A DNA stretch of 64,000 bases. Source: Candidatus Zixiibacteriota bacterium (lineage in GTDB: Bacteria > Zixibacteria > MSB-5A5 > DSPP01). The stretch lies in NCBI GenBank assembly GCA_022614805.1, contig JAKEHY010000008.1, positions 1-64,000 on the forward strand, read 5' to 3'. Of this stretch, positions 44,885 to 57,100 are shown piece after piece; position 1 is the stretch's first letter; the number at the start of each line of letters is the position of its first letter. Made by a program: the position numbers and the translations under genes. The notes beneath the pieces are model-generated. The model searched no databases. It had not been told where the DNA came from and saw only the letters and a program-made list of their open reading frames with translations.

Positions 44885-45442
44885 CTAACCAGCAATCAGC
44901 GGTATTTCTTTTAGTTCTTCTAAGGGCTTATTATGCCACATTACCAGGATTTTATCTTCATAGTTTTTTAATATATCTTTTGAAGTTTTCAGAATTTCTA
45001 CCCGCAAAGTTTCTTCATTATTATTACCGTAGATAAGCATAACCCCGCGATAGTAATTCGCATTTTCAACAAATCCCTTCAGTTTTTTTAGATCCTCCCC
45101 CAATTCTTTAAGTTCAACATCGGCGGGTTTTACCTCAATTATTGCTAAGTTTTGAGCCATACATCCAGACTTGTGAACAACGAAATCCGGTTTTCTATCT
45201 CCCTTAATTATCTCATGTCCACGTTTATCAAGTTCTCCATCTAATTCAAAAGAAAACTCATCGGTTAGAGCTTCACGAAGCTGATGATAAAGTTCGTAGC
45301 AGTAGACCCTTTCTCGGAAAATTTGTTTTTCGGAGCCTGCAACGTGTATCCTAAAATAATGAGCCCCTATTTTTGTTGTAGCCAGTCTCAGATGCCGGAT
45401 AAATTCTTGAAAGACCTTTTCTTTTTGAGCTTGATTATCCAC
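44885..45442 (-). CDS. PD-(D/E)XK-like nuclease-fold protein
   Basis: A 185-residue, AT-rich gene product. The stretch KPDFVVHKSGCMAQNLAIIEVKP has the Asp and Glu-x-Lys of the PD-(D/E)XK fold; a helix-rich N-terminal part precedes it (HLRLATTKIGAHYFRI). This resembles the N-terminal part of type I restriction R subunits and standalone restriction-like proteins. The C-terminus reads as a Rossmann-like strand pattern. No methyltransferase is nearby. With the next gene, it forms an AT-rich patch next to gyrB, suggestive of transfer. Confidence 0.55.
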   Translation of the reverse strand: MDNQAQKEKVFQEFIRHLRLATTKIGAHYFRIHVAGSEKQIFRERVYCYELYHQLREALTDEFSFELDGELDKRGHEIIKGDRKPDFVVHKSGCMAQNLAIIEVKPADVELKELGEDLKKLKGFVENANYYRGVMLIYGNNNEETLRVEILKTSKDILKNYEDKILVMWHNKPLEELKEIPLIAG

Positions 45443-45514
45443 GGAACACGCAGCAAATCAATTTTAAATATCCAAGCGCAGCCAATTTAGAACAGCGTAT
45501 CTCTTTTCGACTTC

Positions 45515-46123
45515 CTATTTTTCCTTGGTGCGTACTTTTGTTTTATCCCATTGCCTGAAAATTTGTCTATTTTTTCTTTCTTCCTTTAAAACTTTATTAT
45601 CAAAGTTTATGACAATATTTTCACATTGCCTCTCTATATCCGAACCTATTGATAGCCATTGGTCTTTAAATCGTTCTATTAGAACCGACGAGCCTGTTTC
45701 TTTGGGTTCGAATATTTCATCAATTGATTTATCACAATGGGTCTGTAAGCTATCCCAATTGCAGGATGCCATTAGTTGTTGTTTTTTTACTCTGATTGCA
45801 ATCCGCAAAACTTCTAACTGGTCGATAACCCTTAGTGCAGTGGCTGAAATAGCGTATCCGAGAGATTTTGTTTCTTCAACCTTTGCCGGAACTACCATTA
45901 CTGACAATTTCCATTCAGGACTAATGTCTGTGACAATTACATCTCCAATTTTTCGTAGGTGCCTTGAAATGTAGCTTTGAGCGCGGTCTCTTGCGTCGGC
46001 ATCGAACTCTCCGCTTACCTCGACTTGCACTTTAATATTCGAATTTTCATCTTTTTCTTGGCAAAGCAGATTATGGAGGGGGGTAAGAAAACTTAAAAAA
46101 ATGACGGAGGCAACCAATCGCAT
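45515..46123 (-). CDS. Exported protein of unknown function
   Basis: A 202-residue protein that I do not recognise. The signal peptide (about 1-21, LVASVIFLSFLTPLHNLLC) could be a lipobox-like end, but there is no clear [LVI][AS][GA]C. The mature part resembles no family I know; it has a YISRHLRKIGDVIVTDI region suggestive of a small alpha/beta unit. AAGGAGAATCCAT precedes ATG 46123. It is AT-rich, like its downstream neighbour, and lies 32 nt downstream of the end of gyrB (on the same strand). Confidence 0.65.
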   Translation of the reverse strand: MRLVASVIFLSFLTPLHNLLCQEKDENSNIKVQVEVSGEFDADARDRAQSYISRHLRKIGDVIVTDISPEWKLSVMVVPAKVEETKSLGYAISATALRVIDQLEVLRIAIRVKKQQLMASCNWDSLQTHCDKSIDEIFEPKETGSSVLIERFKDQWLSIGSDIERQCENIVINFDNKVLKEERKNRQIFRQWDKTKVRTKEK

Positions 46124-46155
46124 ATGGATTCTCCTTTTAAGGTATTTTGTAAAAT

Positions 46156-48464
<2,309 letters not shown>

Positions 48465-48637
48465 GCTTTTCCAAGTTAATAAAAATCAAGGGGATTGGCA
48501 AGGGAAATGAAGCAGAGACCGGCCCTTTGATTATATATTAAGCCGTTGTATCACAACATCTTATGGCCAATCTCTGGTTTTTGGTTGGATTTTTGGAGCG
48601 GTTCGATTGGAAACAGTGTAAGTTGTGTTTGGAGCAA

Positions 48638-49243
48638 TCAAAAATCGACTTTTATTTTGACCAGAAAACTCTTTTTTTCCGCGTCCGATTCAAAGAAAAT
48701 GTTTCCGATTTTTGGCACCCCTTCCCCCGTATCCTGCGACAGGTGGGCATCCACATAGGCGTCCAGCATCGAAACCGCCGTGGCGGCGGCATAGAGCCAT
48801 AAAAACAGATTACGGTTGTTGGTATGGACCCGGTAACCCTCCAAGTCCAAATCATCTTTGGCATCCGAAGCCCGCTTCCACTCCACAACCGCCGTTCCCA
48901 GCAAGGTCCCCTGCCCCCCGGCGATGATTACGGCCTTGAAATATTTTTTGTTGTAGAGCTGTCCCCAACCGGGGATGGCCAAAGAGCGCAAAAGCGCTCC
49001 GGAAGGGGAAGGGAAATTTGTTTTTTTCTCCGGCACCAAAGTTTTTTTCCCGGAAGTGTCGGTTGCCGAAGGAAGGGCGAGTGTGTCGGCTCCCCGGGAG
49101 GAAGTGTCCCTCCCTTGAACAAGAACCGTGTCGGTTGGCGGTTTTGGTTGCAGGGAATCGGCGCCGGTCGTATCCGGTGCGGCAACTTGAGCGGATGCGT
49201 CCGCGGCCAGTCCGAAAATCAACCCCAATAAAAATCTTCTCAT
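48638..49243 (-). CDS. DUF5683 membrane protein
   Basis: A 201-residue protein with a signal peptide (about 1-18), a Ser/Thr/Asp-rich linker (20-80) and a DUF5683 region (about 85-185). The conserved LAIPGWGQLYNKKYFKA motif opens the domain and two transmembrane helices follow. The function is not known; the family is common in Bacteroidetes and other FCB genomes. It overlaps the lipid kinase gene upstream by 4 nt. Confidence 0.82.
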   Translation of the reverse strand: MRRFLLGLIFGLAADASAQVAAPDTTGADSLQPKPPTDTVLVQGRDTSSRGADTLALPSATDTSGKKTLVPEKKTNFPSPSGALLRSLAIPGWGQLYNKKYFKAVIIAGGQGTLLGTAVVEWKRASDAKDDLDLEGYRVHTNNRNLFLWLYAAATAVSMLDAYVDAHLSQDTGEGVPKIGNIFFESDAEKKSFLVKIKVDF

Positions 49244-50124
49244 TGCCGCACCAGAAAGGTGAGTTTTTGGGGGGCCAAACCGATGGTTATCGGGAAACTG
49301 ATTTGCACGGGGTCGCCGTCAATGTGCACGGGCGTTCCGGCCGGGGCGTTGATGGCGATGTTTTTGGCCCGGTAGATTTTGGTGAACTCCAGCCGGGTAT
49401 GGCGGCCTTTGAAAAGCCGGGGAAAGTTCCAAAGGATTTGCCTTTTGCTCACCGCCTCCACCAAACAAAGGTCCAAAATGCCGTCATCCGGGACGGCGTC
49501 CGGCGTCAGGAAAAATCCCCCTCCCACCCGGGGGCCGTTGCCGACCGACAGAGAAGTGGCTTTGACCGTGCGGGCAAGGGATTCGAATTTCAGTTCGAGG
49601 TCGAAAGGGGTTAAATTTTTGGTCTGGGATAGGAGGGCCCGGACGTAGCGCAGCTTGCCCGGCCAGTTTTTGAACGTGCCGCTGGCGGCGGCCACCTGGG
49701 CATCGAAACCTACACCGAAAGAATTAAAAAAGTAATGGCCGTTGGCGGTTCCCACGTCCAATTTTTTTTCCCGGGCGCGCAGGTATTCAAAAGTGAACCT
49801 TTTGGGGTTGGTCGGAAAACGGGAAAGATGACAAATGTCGTTTCCGGCGCCGGCGGGATACAGATTGACCGGGATGTTTTTCCCCAAAAAGTACGGGGCG
49901 ACTTTGGCAAAGGCGCCGTCGCCGCCGACCACCAAAACCCGGCTCCAGCGCAGCTCGGCGCTTTTCCACCAGCGGTTGAAATCCTCTAAATTGGGGCAAA
50001 GGTAACTTCCCACTTCAAAGTTTTCGCTCAAAGTCCTTGTCAAGACCGGGAGCAAGTCTTTGACCTTGCCGCTCCCGGCGGCGGGGTTGCCCCACAAAAG
50101 CAGTTTCGGTTTCAACGCTGCCAT
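49240..50124 (-). CDS. Diacylglycerol-kinase-family lipid kinase
   Basis: A 294-residue kinase of the DAGK/YegS/LCB5 family, which phosphorylates diacylglycerol or other lipid alcohols at the inner membrane. The nucleotide motif is GGDGAFAK, where most relatives have GGDGT; PAGAGNDICHLS and the metal-binding LDVGTANGHYFFNSFGVGFDAQV follow. The C-terminal beta-sandwich is present. The substrate cannot be told. It has a probable leaderless promoter (-10 8 nt from the ATG). Confidence 0.88.
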   Translation of the reverse strand: MAALKPKLLLWGNPAAGSGKVKDLLPVLTRTLSENFEVGSYLCPNLEDFNRWWKSAELRWSRVLVVGGDGAFAKVAPYFLGKNIPVNLYPAGAGNDICHLSRFPTNPKRFTFEYLRAREKKLDVGTANGHYFFNSFGVGFDAQVAAASGTFKNWPGKLRYVRALLSQTKNLTPFDLELKFESLARTVKATSLSVGNGPRVGGGFFLTPDAVPDDGILDLCLVEAVSKRQILWNFPRLFKGRHTRLEFTKIYRAKNIAINAPAGTPVHIDGDPVQISFPITIGLAPQKLTFLVRQ

Positions 50125-50132
50125 AGCCGGCT

Positions 50133-50161
50133 ATAATATCGAAAAAAGACGAAGCCGCCAA
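50133..50161 (-). promoter_or_regulatory. Sigma70-type promoter of the lipid kinase gene, probably leaderless
   Basis: On the minus strand: TTGGCG (50161-50156), a 17-nt spacer and TATTAT (50138-50133), then the ATG at 50124 after 8 nt with no ribosome-binding site. Confidence 0.45.
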
Positions 50162-50251
50162 GTTTTTTGTCGGGGTGGTAATCAAATTTCGAAAAGAGCT
50201 TGATTTCTTAATTTTTTGCTCTACCTTACCAATCGCAAGGAGATATCTTCA

Positions 50252-51484
50252 ATGTCGGTAAAGAAATCTGCGACAGCCATCACCTTAGGCGTAATATTAC
50301 TTCTTTCCGGGGTCGCTTTTTCCAAATCCGCCTGGCGGCGGGTGGACAGCGGCACGCAATACTTTATGAAATCCATTTCCGCCCCGGACTCCTTGCACGT
50401 CTGGGTGACGGGAAGCGGACGCGTTTTACGTTCCACGGATGGGGGATTAAGTTGGAGCATTCAATTCAATTCGCCAAGTGTGGGGTTCGATATAGTCAGA
50501 TTTGTTGACTCTTTGCACGGCTGGGGTTTGGGGGCTTTTTGTTGCTATGTTTCGGTTGTCTATAGAACGGTTGATGGCGGCAGTACTTGGAATCAGGTCA
50601 ACTTTCCACCTACGATACAACCAATACGTGCGGCCAGTTTCGTAGATACCCTTAACGGCTGGGCGGCCGCCGATGGAGATACAATATATCGTACTACAAA
50701 CGGAGGTTTAAGTTGGACCCCTCATTTCGTGGGAGAAAGTTCCTTTATCCCCTTTCAAATTCAGTTTGTGGACAGTTTGAGAGGATGGGTGGCAGGGTCA
50801 AAGTTCACCGGCAATGAATACCCCCGAATTTTTCACAGTTCGGATGGGGGGAGAAATTGGGTGATGCAGAGTTTGAATCTGGCCGATACGGGTGGTTACG
50901 TCAAAGATATTGACTTCATTGACGGCAATATCGGCTGGCTTTTGACGGCGGTGGCAGGAGAGAGAATTTATCGTACTACGGATGGGGGTGTCACTTGGGC
51001 AGTTATGTATGGGGAAGCCGGCGGGCCCATCAGAAAAGCATTGGATTTTATTGACGATTCGAGAGGATGGATGGCTGGAACAACATTCTTTGGCGGCTTC
51101 GTTTCAACCATCGGCCACAGCATTGACAGCGGCAAAAGTTTTGTTGATACGGTGATTCAGGAAGGCGGTGATGCTCAAAAAATCAAGATGTTCAATGAAA
51201 ACATCGGGTGGGCTGTCGATGATGCAGGAGGTGTCCTGCTATATGCGCCGCCGACACTGGGGGACGTGAACTGGGACGGGAATTTTACCAGCGCTGATGT
51301 CGTGCTTGAAATAAATAAGGTATTTCTGGAAGAACCTTTTCCCGCTCCGGCGGAGGCAGGCGACGTTAATTGCGACAGCCGGTTTAGTGCTGCGGATGTA
51401 GTTTGGCTGTTGCAAGCGATATTTATGGAAAGACCGTTTCCTTGTAGTATTGCTTCACAGACCGATTTGGCAAACTTAAGTTAG
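50252..51484 (+). CDS. BNR/YCF48-like secreted protein with dockerin
   Basis: A 410-residue protein with a signal peptide (about 1-25). Residues 35-330 are BNR/YCF48-like beta-propeller repeats (repeating units such as RSTDGGLSW, YRTTNGGLSW, YRTTDGGVTW with SLHGWGLGA/SRGWMAGT between). Residues 345-400 form a dockerin (GDVNWDGNFTSADVV and DVNCDSRFSAADVV), the fourth dockerin in the window. GCAAGGAGATATC precedes ATG 50252. It is probably surface or secreted; BNR domains often bind sugars or proteins, but the ligand is unknown. Confidence 0.85.
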   Translation: MSVKKSATAITLGVILLLSGVAFSKSAWRRVDSGTQYFMKSISAPDSLHVWVTGSGRVLRSTDGGLSWSIQFNSPSVGFDIVRFVDSLHGWGLGAFCCYVSVVYRTVDGGSTWNQVNFPPTIQPIRAASFVDTLNGWAAADGDTIYRTTNGGLSWTPHFVGESSFIPFQIQFVDSLRGWVAGSKFTGNEYPRIFHSSDGGRNWVMQSLNLADTGGYVKDIDFIDGNIGWLLTAVAGERIYRTTDGGVTWAVMYGEAGGPIRKALDFIDDSRGWMAGTTFFGGFVSTIGHSIDSGKSFVDTVIQEGGDAQKIKMFNENIGWAVDDAGGVLLYAPPTLGDVNWDGNFTSADVVLEINKVFLEEPFPAPAEAGDVNCDSRFSAADVVWLLQAIFMERPFPCSIASQTDLANLS

Positions 51485-51599
51485 TTTGAAAGAACCATTG
51501 CCGTCCTTGCGGTCGGAATTTATCTCTACAAAATCCGAGCGGGAAGTTATGTGGAAACGAAGAAGATGCAGCTGGTGAAATAGAAATTCACTTAGTCAG

Positions 51600-51626
51600 A
51601 AAAGCCGCTCGCAAGGGCGGCTTTTT
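51600..51626 (+). terminator. Rho-independent terminator
   Basis: An AAAAGCCGC stem (51600-51608) pairs with GCGGCTTTTT (51617-51626), with a T-run inside the 3' arm. It ends the BNR/dockerin transcript upstream of the SRP RNA. Confidence 0.85.
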
Positions 51627-51666
51627 GTTTGTTGCGAACTTTCCGCTTTCCGGCTATCTTCCTTTC

Positions 51667-51766
51667 GGCCAGGTCCGGCGCACAGAAGGAGTGTCAAACC
51701 CCGCCAGGGCCGGAAGGCAGCAACGGTAGATAACGACTTTTGGTGCCGCCGGGTAGCCTGGCCTTT
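51667..51766 (+). ncRNA. ffs: Signal recognition particle RNA (4.5S type)
   Basis: About 100 nt with complementary ends (GGCCAGG/CCTGGCC) and the SRP core: GTCAAACCCCGCCAGGGCCGG read in parts, then GGAAGGCAGCAACGGTA, which contains the GGAA tetraloop-like and Ffh-binding internal loop. It lies directly upstream of dnaX, a usual place. A poly-T follows. Confidence 0.93.
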
Positions 51767-51866
51767 TAAATACAGAGATTAGAGACTGGAGATTGGAGAT
51801 TGGTTAAAGACGGGTCCAGGTTTGGTGCCCGAACCGGAAGTCGGTTATGCCGCTGAAAGGCCTTGA

Positions 51867-53618
51867 ATGTCCTATCTGGTTTTAGCGCGAAAGTACCGCC
51901 CGGCTGCCTTTGACGAGGTGGTGGCGCAGGATTTGGTTGTTTCCACCCTAAAAAACGCCATCGAAAGAGGAAAAGTCTCCCACGCCTATTTGTTCACCGG
52001 GCCGCGCGGTTCGGGAAAGACCACCGTCGCCCGCATTTTAGCCAAGGCCTTAAACTGCGAAAAGGGGCCGACCGCCAAACCCTGCAACGTCTGCCCCCGC
52101 TGCCGGGACATAACCGCCGGGGTCAGTTTGGACGTCATCGAAATCGACGGCGCCTCCCACAACTCGGTCGATGACGTGCGCGAGTTGAACGAAAACGTCC
52201 GCTATGCCACCGCCGGCGGGCGCCGGATTTACATCATCGACGAGGTGCATATGCTTTCGGGGGCGGCCTTCAATGCCCTTTTGAAAACGTTGGAAGAGCC
52301 GCCCCCCCACGCCGTTTTCGTTTTGGCCACCACCGAAGTCTCCAAAATCCCCGCCACCATCCTTTCCCGCTGCCAGCGTTTCGATTTCCGCCGCATCCCG
52401 CCGCCCGCCCTCACCTCCACCTTGCAAAATATCTGTGCTAAGGAGGGCATTGAAGTGGAGCCGGAGGCCCTGGCCATCCTCGTCCGCAAGGCGGACGGCT
52501 CCCTGCGGGACGGGCTTTCGCTTTTGGACCAGGTCTGGACTCTTTCCGGGGGAAGGATAACCAAAGAGAAAGTCGAGCAGGCCCTGGGTCTTTTGGGATT
52601 GGAGGTTTTTTTTGAATTAACCGACGCCCTTGCCCAAAAGGATGCCGCCCGGACCCTTTCGGTTTTTGACCGAGTAATGGAAAAGGGGGCGGACGTCGAG
52701 GATTTTTTGGACCAGTTGCTTTACCATCTGCGCAATTTGTTGGTGGCCCGCTTGAAAGAGCATTCGGAAGAGCTTTTGCCGTTTTCGGAAACGGAACGGC
52801 AGGAGTACGCCGGGCGGGCCAGGCAGTTTGCCGAAGGGGATGTTCTGCGAATGATGAAGGCGGTTTCCGATTTGAAGCTGAATTTGAGCCGCTTGGCCGA
52901 CCCCAAGATTCTGGTGGAAGCGGAGCTGGTCAAACTGGCCTGGCTGGATTCGACCGTTGAGTTGAAAGAGGTTCTGGAAAACTTGGAAGAAGGCGGCGGT
53001 TTGTCTTCGTCCGGTTCGGCACCAAAGAGGAGTTTTTCGGGCAACCCACCCGGGTCGTTTCCCACGGCCGGAGGGGCATCGGCCGAATCTTCTGTCCGCG
53101 CATCCGGCTCCGGCGGCAGACCCTCGGTTTCACGGGGTCCGCAAAGTTTTGGAAGTGGCGAACCTTCCCCGAAAACCGCGCCTCCGGCGGTTTTTACCCC
53201 GCCCGGCAAGGCGGTGGAAGGCACGGTTTGGAGGCAGGTTTTGGACCGGATGCGCAAGGAAAACCCGGGTGACGTTATCTTCTTGGAACAATCACAACCG
53301 TACTTCTCCGAAAAGGATGAATTGATTTTACCGTTCGGCCGGTCTTACGAAGCAATAGTAAAAAAGAAATTCGGCGGGGTTGGCAACGGCCGGAAGATTC
53401 TGGACGAAGTGTTGTCGGATGTTTTGGGGCGGAGGGTTGTCTTGAAAATCGAATTCGTTGCCAATGGGCCGGCCGCCGCACCCGTTGCTCCGGCAGCCGC
53501 TTCCGCCCGCATTTCAGTCGCTGACTGGCTGGAAAAACACCCCGACTGGAAGGAGATTTGGGATAAGCTGCAATTGGAAGCGATAGAAAGAAAGCCGAAT
53601 ACGTCCGGGGCCAACTGA
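51867..53618 (+). CDS. dnaX: DNA polymerase III subunit gamma/tau
   Basis: A 583-residue clamp-loader ATPase. The Walker A loop is GPRGSGKT (45-52); the zinc-binding cysteines are Cys64, Cys73, Cys76 and Cys79; Walker B is in YIIDEVHML; the SRC motif LSRCQRFDFR follows. Domain III and a long Pro/Ser-rich linker (about 375-450) lead to a tau-type C-terminal domain (about 455-583). Frameshift production of gamma cannot be judged. It lies between the SRP RNA and ybaB; recR, which often follows, is absent. Confidence 0.97.
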   Translation: MSYLVLARKYRPAAFDEVVAQDLVVSTLKNAIERGKVSHAYLFTGPRGSGKTTVARILAKALNCEKGPTAKPCNVCPRCRDITAGVSLDVIEIDGASHNSVDDVRELNENVRYATAGGRRIYIIDEVHMLSGAAFNALLKTLEEPPPHAVFVLATTEVSKIPATILSRCQRFDFRRIPPPALTSTLQNICAKEGIEVEPEALAILVRKADGSLRDGLSLLDQVWTLSGGRITKEKVEQALGLLGLEVFFELTDALAQKDAARTLSVFDRVMEKGADVEDFLDQLLYHLRNLLVARLKEHSEELLPFSETERQEYAGRARQFAEGDVLRMMKAVSDLKLNLSRLADPKILVEAELVKLAWLDSTVELKEVLENLEEGGGLSSSGSAPKRSFSGNPPGSFPTAGGASAESSVRASGSGGRPSVSRGPQSFGSGEPSPKTAPPAVFTPPGKAVEGTVWRQVLDRMRKENPGDVIFLEQSQPYFSEKDELILPFGRSYEAIVKKKFGGVGNGRKILDEVLSDVLGRRVVLKIEFVANGPAAAPVAPAAASARISVADWLEKHPDWKEIWDKLQLEAIERKPNTSGAN

Positions 53619-53657
53619 TTTTCTTTCAATTTCGATGGGGTTTTCTATGGAGATTCG

Positions 53658-53981
53658 ATGAAAGGTTTTGGTGACATCTTTAAGCAGGCCCAGCAGTTTC
53701 AGCAAAAATTGGAGCAAATTCAGGCCGAACTTGCCCAGACCCGGGTGGAAGGCACGGCCGGGGGAGGAATGGTTCGGGTGATCGCCAACGGCAAACAGGA
53801 AATCGTGGAGCTCAAAATTGAACGGGAAGTGGTTAACCCGGAGGAAGTGGAGATGTTGCAGGACTTAATCTTGGCCGCTTTGGCCCAAGCCCGCGAAAAA
53901 GCGGCCGCCTTGGCGCAGGAAAAGATGATGGCTTTGACCGGCGGGTTGAAAATCCCCGGCCTGCCCGGATTTGGAATGTAA
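53658..53981 (+). CDS. YbaB/EbfC nucleoid-associated protein
   Basis: A 107-residue protein of the YbaB/EbfC family, which binds DNA as a dimer. The N-terminal QAQQFQQKLEQIQAELAQTRVEGTAGG (read as QAQQFQQKLEQI then VEGTAGGGMV) and the C-terminal helix match the family. It lies 39 nt after dnaX, as usual; recR is not downstream. Confidence 0.93.
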   Translation: MKGFGDIFKQAQQFQQKLEQIQAELAQTRVEGTAGGGMVRVIANGKQEIVELKIEREVVNPEEVEMLQDLILAALAQAREKAAALAQEKMMALTGGLKIPGLPGFGM

Positions 53982-54053
53982 GTGGTTGTTAGAGAAATAA
54001 TTAACAAATTTCACCTTCCCCCTATCAGAATCCGTTTGGAAGCAAGATTTCCC

Positions 54054-54082
54054 TTGACACTAAAGTACTTCCCCGCTAAATT
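54054..54082 (+). promoter_or_regulatory. Sigma70-type promoter
   Basis: TTGACA at 54054-54059, a 17-nt spacer and TAAATT at 54077-54082. The leader to ATG 54170 is about 80 nt with AGGGGAGGC before the start. Confidence 0.6.
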
Positions 54083-54169
54083 TGGTTTGCTACTACAGTT
54101 TCGGAGAGGAGCTTTTGGAGGCTTAAAGCGAGTTTTTAAAACTTCACATATTTCTTAAGGGGAGGCTTT

Positions 54170-57100
54170 ATGAAACAGGTGTGGCTTTGGCTCACCGTGG
54201 GGTTTGTTTTTTTTTCCGTTGGGGGGGGATTCGCAGAGGAAAGCTTTTTGCCGCAGGATTTGGCGGCATTGCCATCCGGAGTCATAAAATACGACTCGTA
54301 CGACCCGGATAGCACCCCATTTGGGAGGTCTATTAAGAATTTTAGCAACTATTGGGTGGGGGTGAAATTTGTTCTCCCTTCCGATGAATGTATTTGCTTC
54401 GGTTTCACCCTTACTCATTTAGCCTTTAAAATCGATAATTCCTCCTTAAATACGGACGATACCGCTTATTTCTATGTCGTCAGACACGATGCCAATTCAG
54501 GTTTGCCGGACTTTCAAAACGGAGTTTTGGAAAGTCTAAAGATAGTTGCCCCCTTGGACCGGCTCCAGGGAGTTCCCTTAATTTCCGAGCATAGCTTCGG
54601 AAATGAACCTTTCTGGATTGTCTTGGGGCCGGTACCCGGAGGACCCGATAACGAGCAGCGGGGTGAGGGTTGGTGGGCTTTTACCGACACGACTCCTAAC
54701 GAGAATAGCTTCTATTCATCCAATAGATTAATTTGGACCCAAGATTTTATGACCAATCCGGGAAATTTTGTCATCCGTGCTCACGGAAATTTTAGCGCGA
54801 CTCCGCAGGTTGTCGTCAACGAGGTGATGTTCAACGCCGACCCATCTTCTGCCGATCCTGCGCGTGACCACGAATGGGTGGAGCTTTATAATCCCGCGGA
54901 AATACAAACATTGGCAGACTGGTCTATAATAGATGGCTATCGCAGTACTTCAGAGCGCGATTCTTTTAAACTACCATCGGTCGATATGCCCACCGGCAGT
55001 TATTTGGTCGTACATTTTGACACCAGCACCACCGGCACCGACCTTGACCTAACGGACGGTGTCGGCCATATTTACACGGGCACTACCCACGGAGTTTTTC
55101 ACGACAGCAAAGATGCCTGTGCGCTTTTGCTGCCGGAGCTTGCCGGCAGTAGAACCTACCGCGACGTGGTTGGCTGGAATGTGGAAAATTTAAGATTAGG
55201 AGAGGAAGGCACAGCGGCCCTGACGCCTACCGAGCAACACGCGCGCTTTTCAATTGAGCTAGATACGGTGAGGAGAGTAATGCCAGTGGGCACGGTGGGG
55301 CCTCTTTTTTCTTCCGGGATTGGTTTAAGCGTTGGGCGAAATGGTGCAGGAACGGATGATACGACAGGAACGACACAAGACATAGCTTTTGTGGGAGGAA
55401 CAACGGCGGCTGGTCCAACGTTGGGACGGAGCAATGTTTTACCAATGATTGTTGACAATTCCAATGTCCAGACTCCTGCAGCTTCGAATGCTCTGTGGAC
55501 ACTTATGTTTTATATCGCGGCGGATAACGGCAGTGGCATTTTCACTCAAAGCCGGTGGTGCTACGACCTTTTGAACCAAGTCGAAAGAGTACTCCCCGCC
55601 AGTCCGGAAAACATAAATGTGGTTGTACTGTTTGACTCTTGGGGTGTCTCTCCGCAGGTCGGTTCACCAGCGGGGCCAAGCGCAACCTATAGGGGGGTAT
55701 TGCGGCGTGACCTATCTGACACGGTACGCAATCTGGGCTTTATTTCTTCAAGCTTTAACACCGGAGACCCGGATTCGCTGGCCGGTTTTATAACGTGGGC
55801 GAAAGGTTTGTTTCCCGCCAGCAACTATGCCTTAGTGCTTAAAGGAGACGGTGCTGGTTGGCAGGGTTTATGCGGCGATGCCAGCAGTATAGACCGAATA
55901 GAGATGGGCGAGTTGAAATCCGCGCTGGGAGCGGGTTTGGGAACAGACAGTTTGGGCCTTCTTATCTTTGATGCTCCTTTTATGAGCCAGTTGGAAGTGG
56001 CCACGCAGGTAAAGAATTTTGCCCACTTTATGGTGGCTTCTCCGGAAATGACCGGACCGGCCGATTTTGATTATGCCCATTTGGTGAGCAAGCTTAATAG
56101 CCAACCTTCAATATCCAGAACGGATTTGGCCGGTTTTGCCGTTGACAGCATTTTAGACAGACGGTTACGATTAGATCCTTTTTCAGTATGGACGGCTATT
56201 CGCCTGGACGGTTTGGGTCCCCTTTTGGCTTGGGTGGATTCGCTGGCTCGCCATTCGGAAGCCGGTGTTAAGGACGCCTGTGGGTCCGATAATTTTTCCG
56301 ATAATTATCAGCTGAGAATACGGAGTTTTTTACGGAGGATTAGCACCGACCATTACGGCATACAAGCTCAAGGAATGGCCGACTTTGTAGATTTGAAGCG
56401 GCTGGCCCAATCTTTGAAAGAACTCATTCCCTCGACCTGCACTCAAGGCCAGCATAACAAAGGAGCTATTGAAGTAGAAAACCTCCTGATACCCGAAGGC
56501 CCCATAATCACGGCCCTTGGGGGGGGCGGAACGGAACTGGGGGGATACCACTACGGGGTGGGTCCCGCCGGAGGACTGTCAATTTATTTTCCTTCCGCGA
56601 GGCAAAGGGACATTCCCATTGCCCCCAAGGGTTTTAGACTTCGACCCTACACATCCCGCAGCGACCATCCCTTTGACTCGGCGGGTTTGGAAACAGAGGG
56701 AGGTATTTCTCAAGGCCGCAGGATATACGCCGCGGATTTAACTGCTTGCTATCCGCACGCAGGCGACACCTGCTCAACGAGCGATTCCAGCGACGCACGA
56801 AATCATCCCTTTCAACCGGTTGCCGACTTTGATTTTGTTCGGGACTATCATTGGGACGAGTTTTTAATTCGTTATTACAAACCTGTGGCGGATGCAGGCC
56901 CTGGGATTCCGATAGACAGACAACTAAATGAAGTGTTTTCTCTGGATGCCTCTGGAACATCCGACCCTGACGATAGCCTCTCAACTCTTTCTTATTATTG
57001 GGATCTTTTCGCCGCCGATGATCCTTCTACCTCATGTTCGGATTATCGGCTTGATGACCTTGACAAAGACTGCGTTAACAACGGCAACGATGATGCTGAT

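Noticed and set aside
44791-45036. Short plus-strand frame between the prolyl oligopeptidase and the AT-rich insert
   Set aside because: It overlaps the AT-rich minus-strand gene, has no ribosome-binding site and no recognisable domain.
48465-48637. Replication origin beside dciA-gyrB
   Set aside because: No DnaA-box cluster or AT-rich unwinding element is visible, and dnaA, dnaN and recF are absent.
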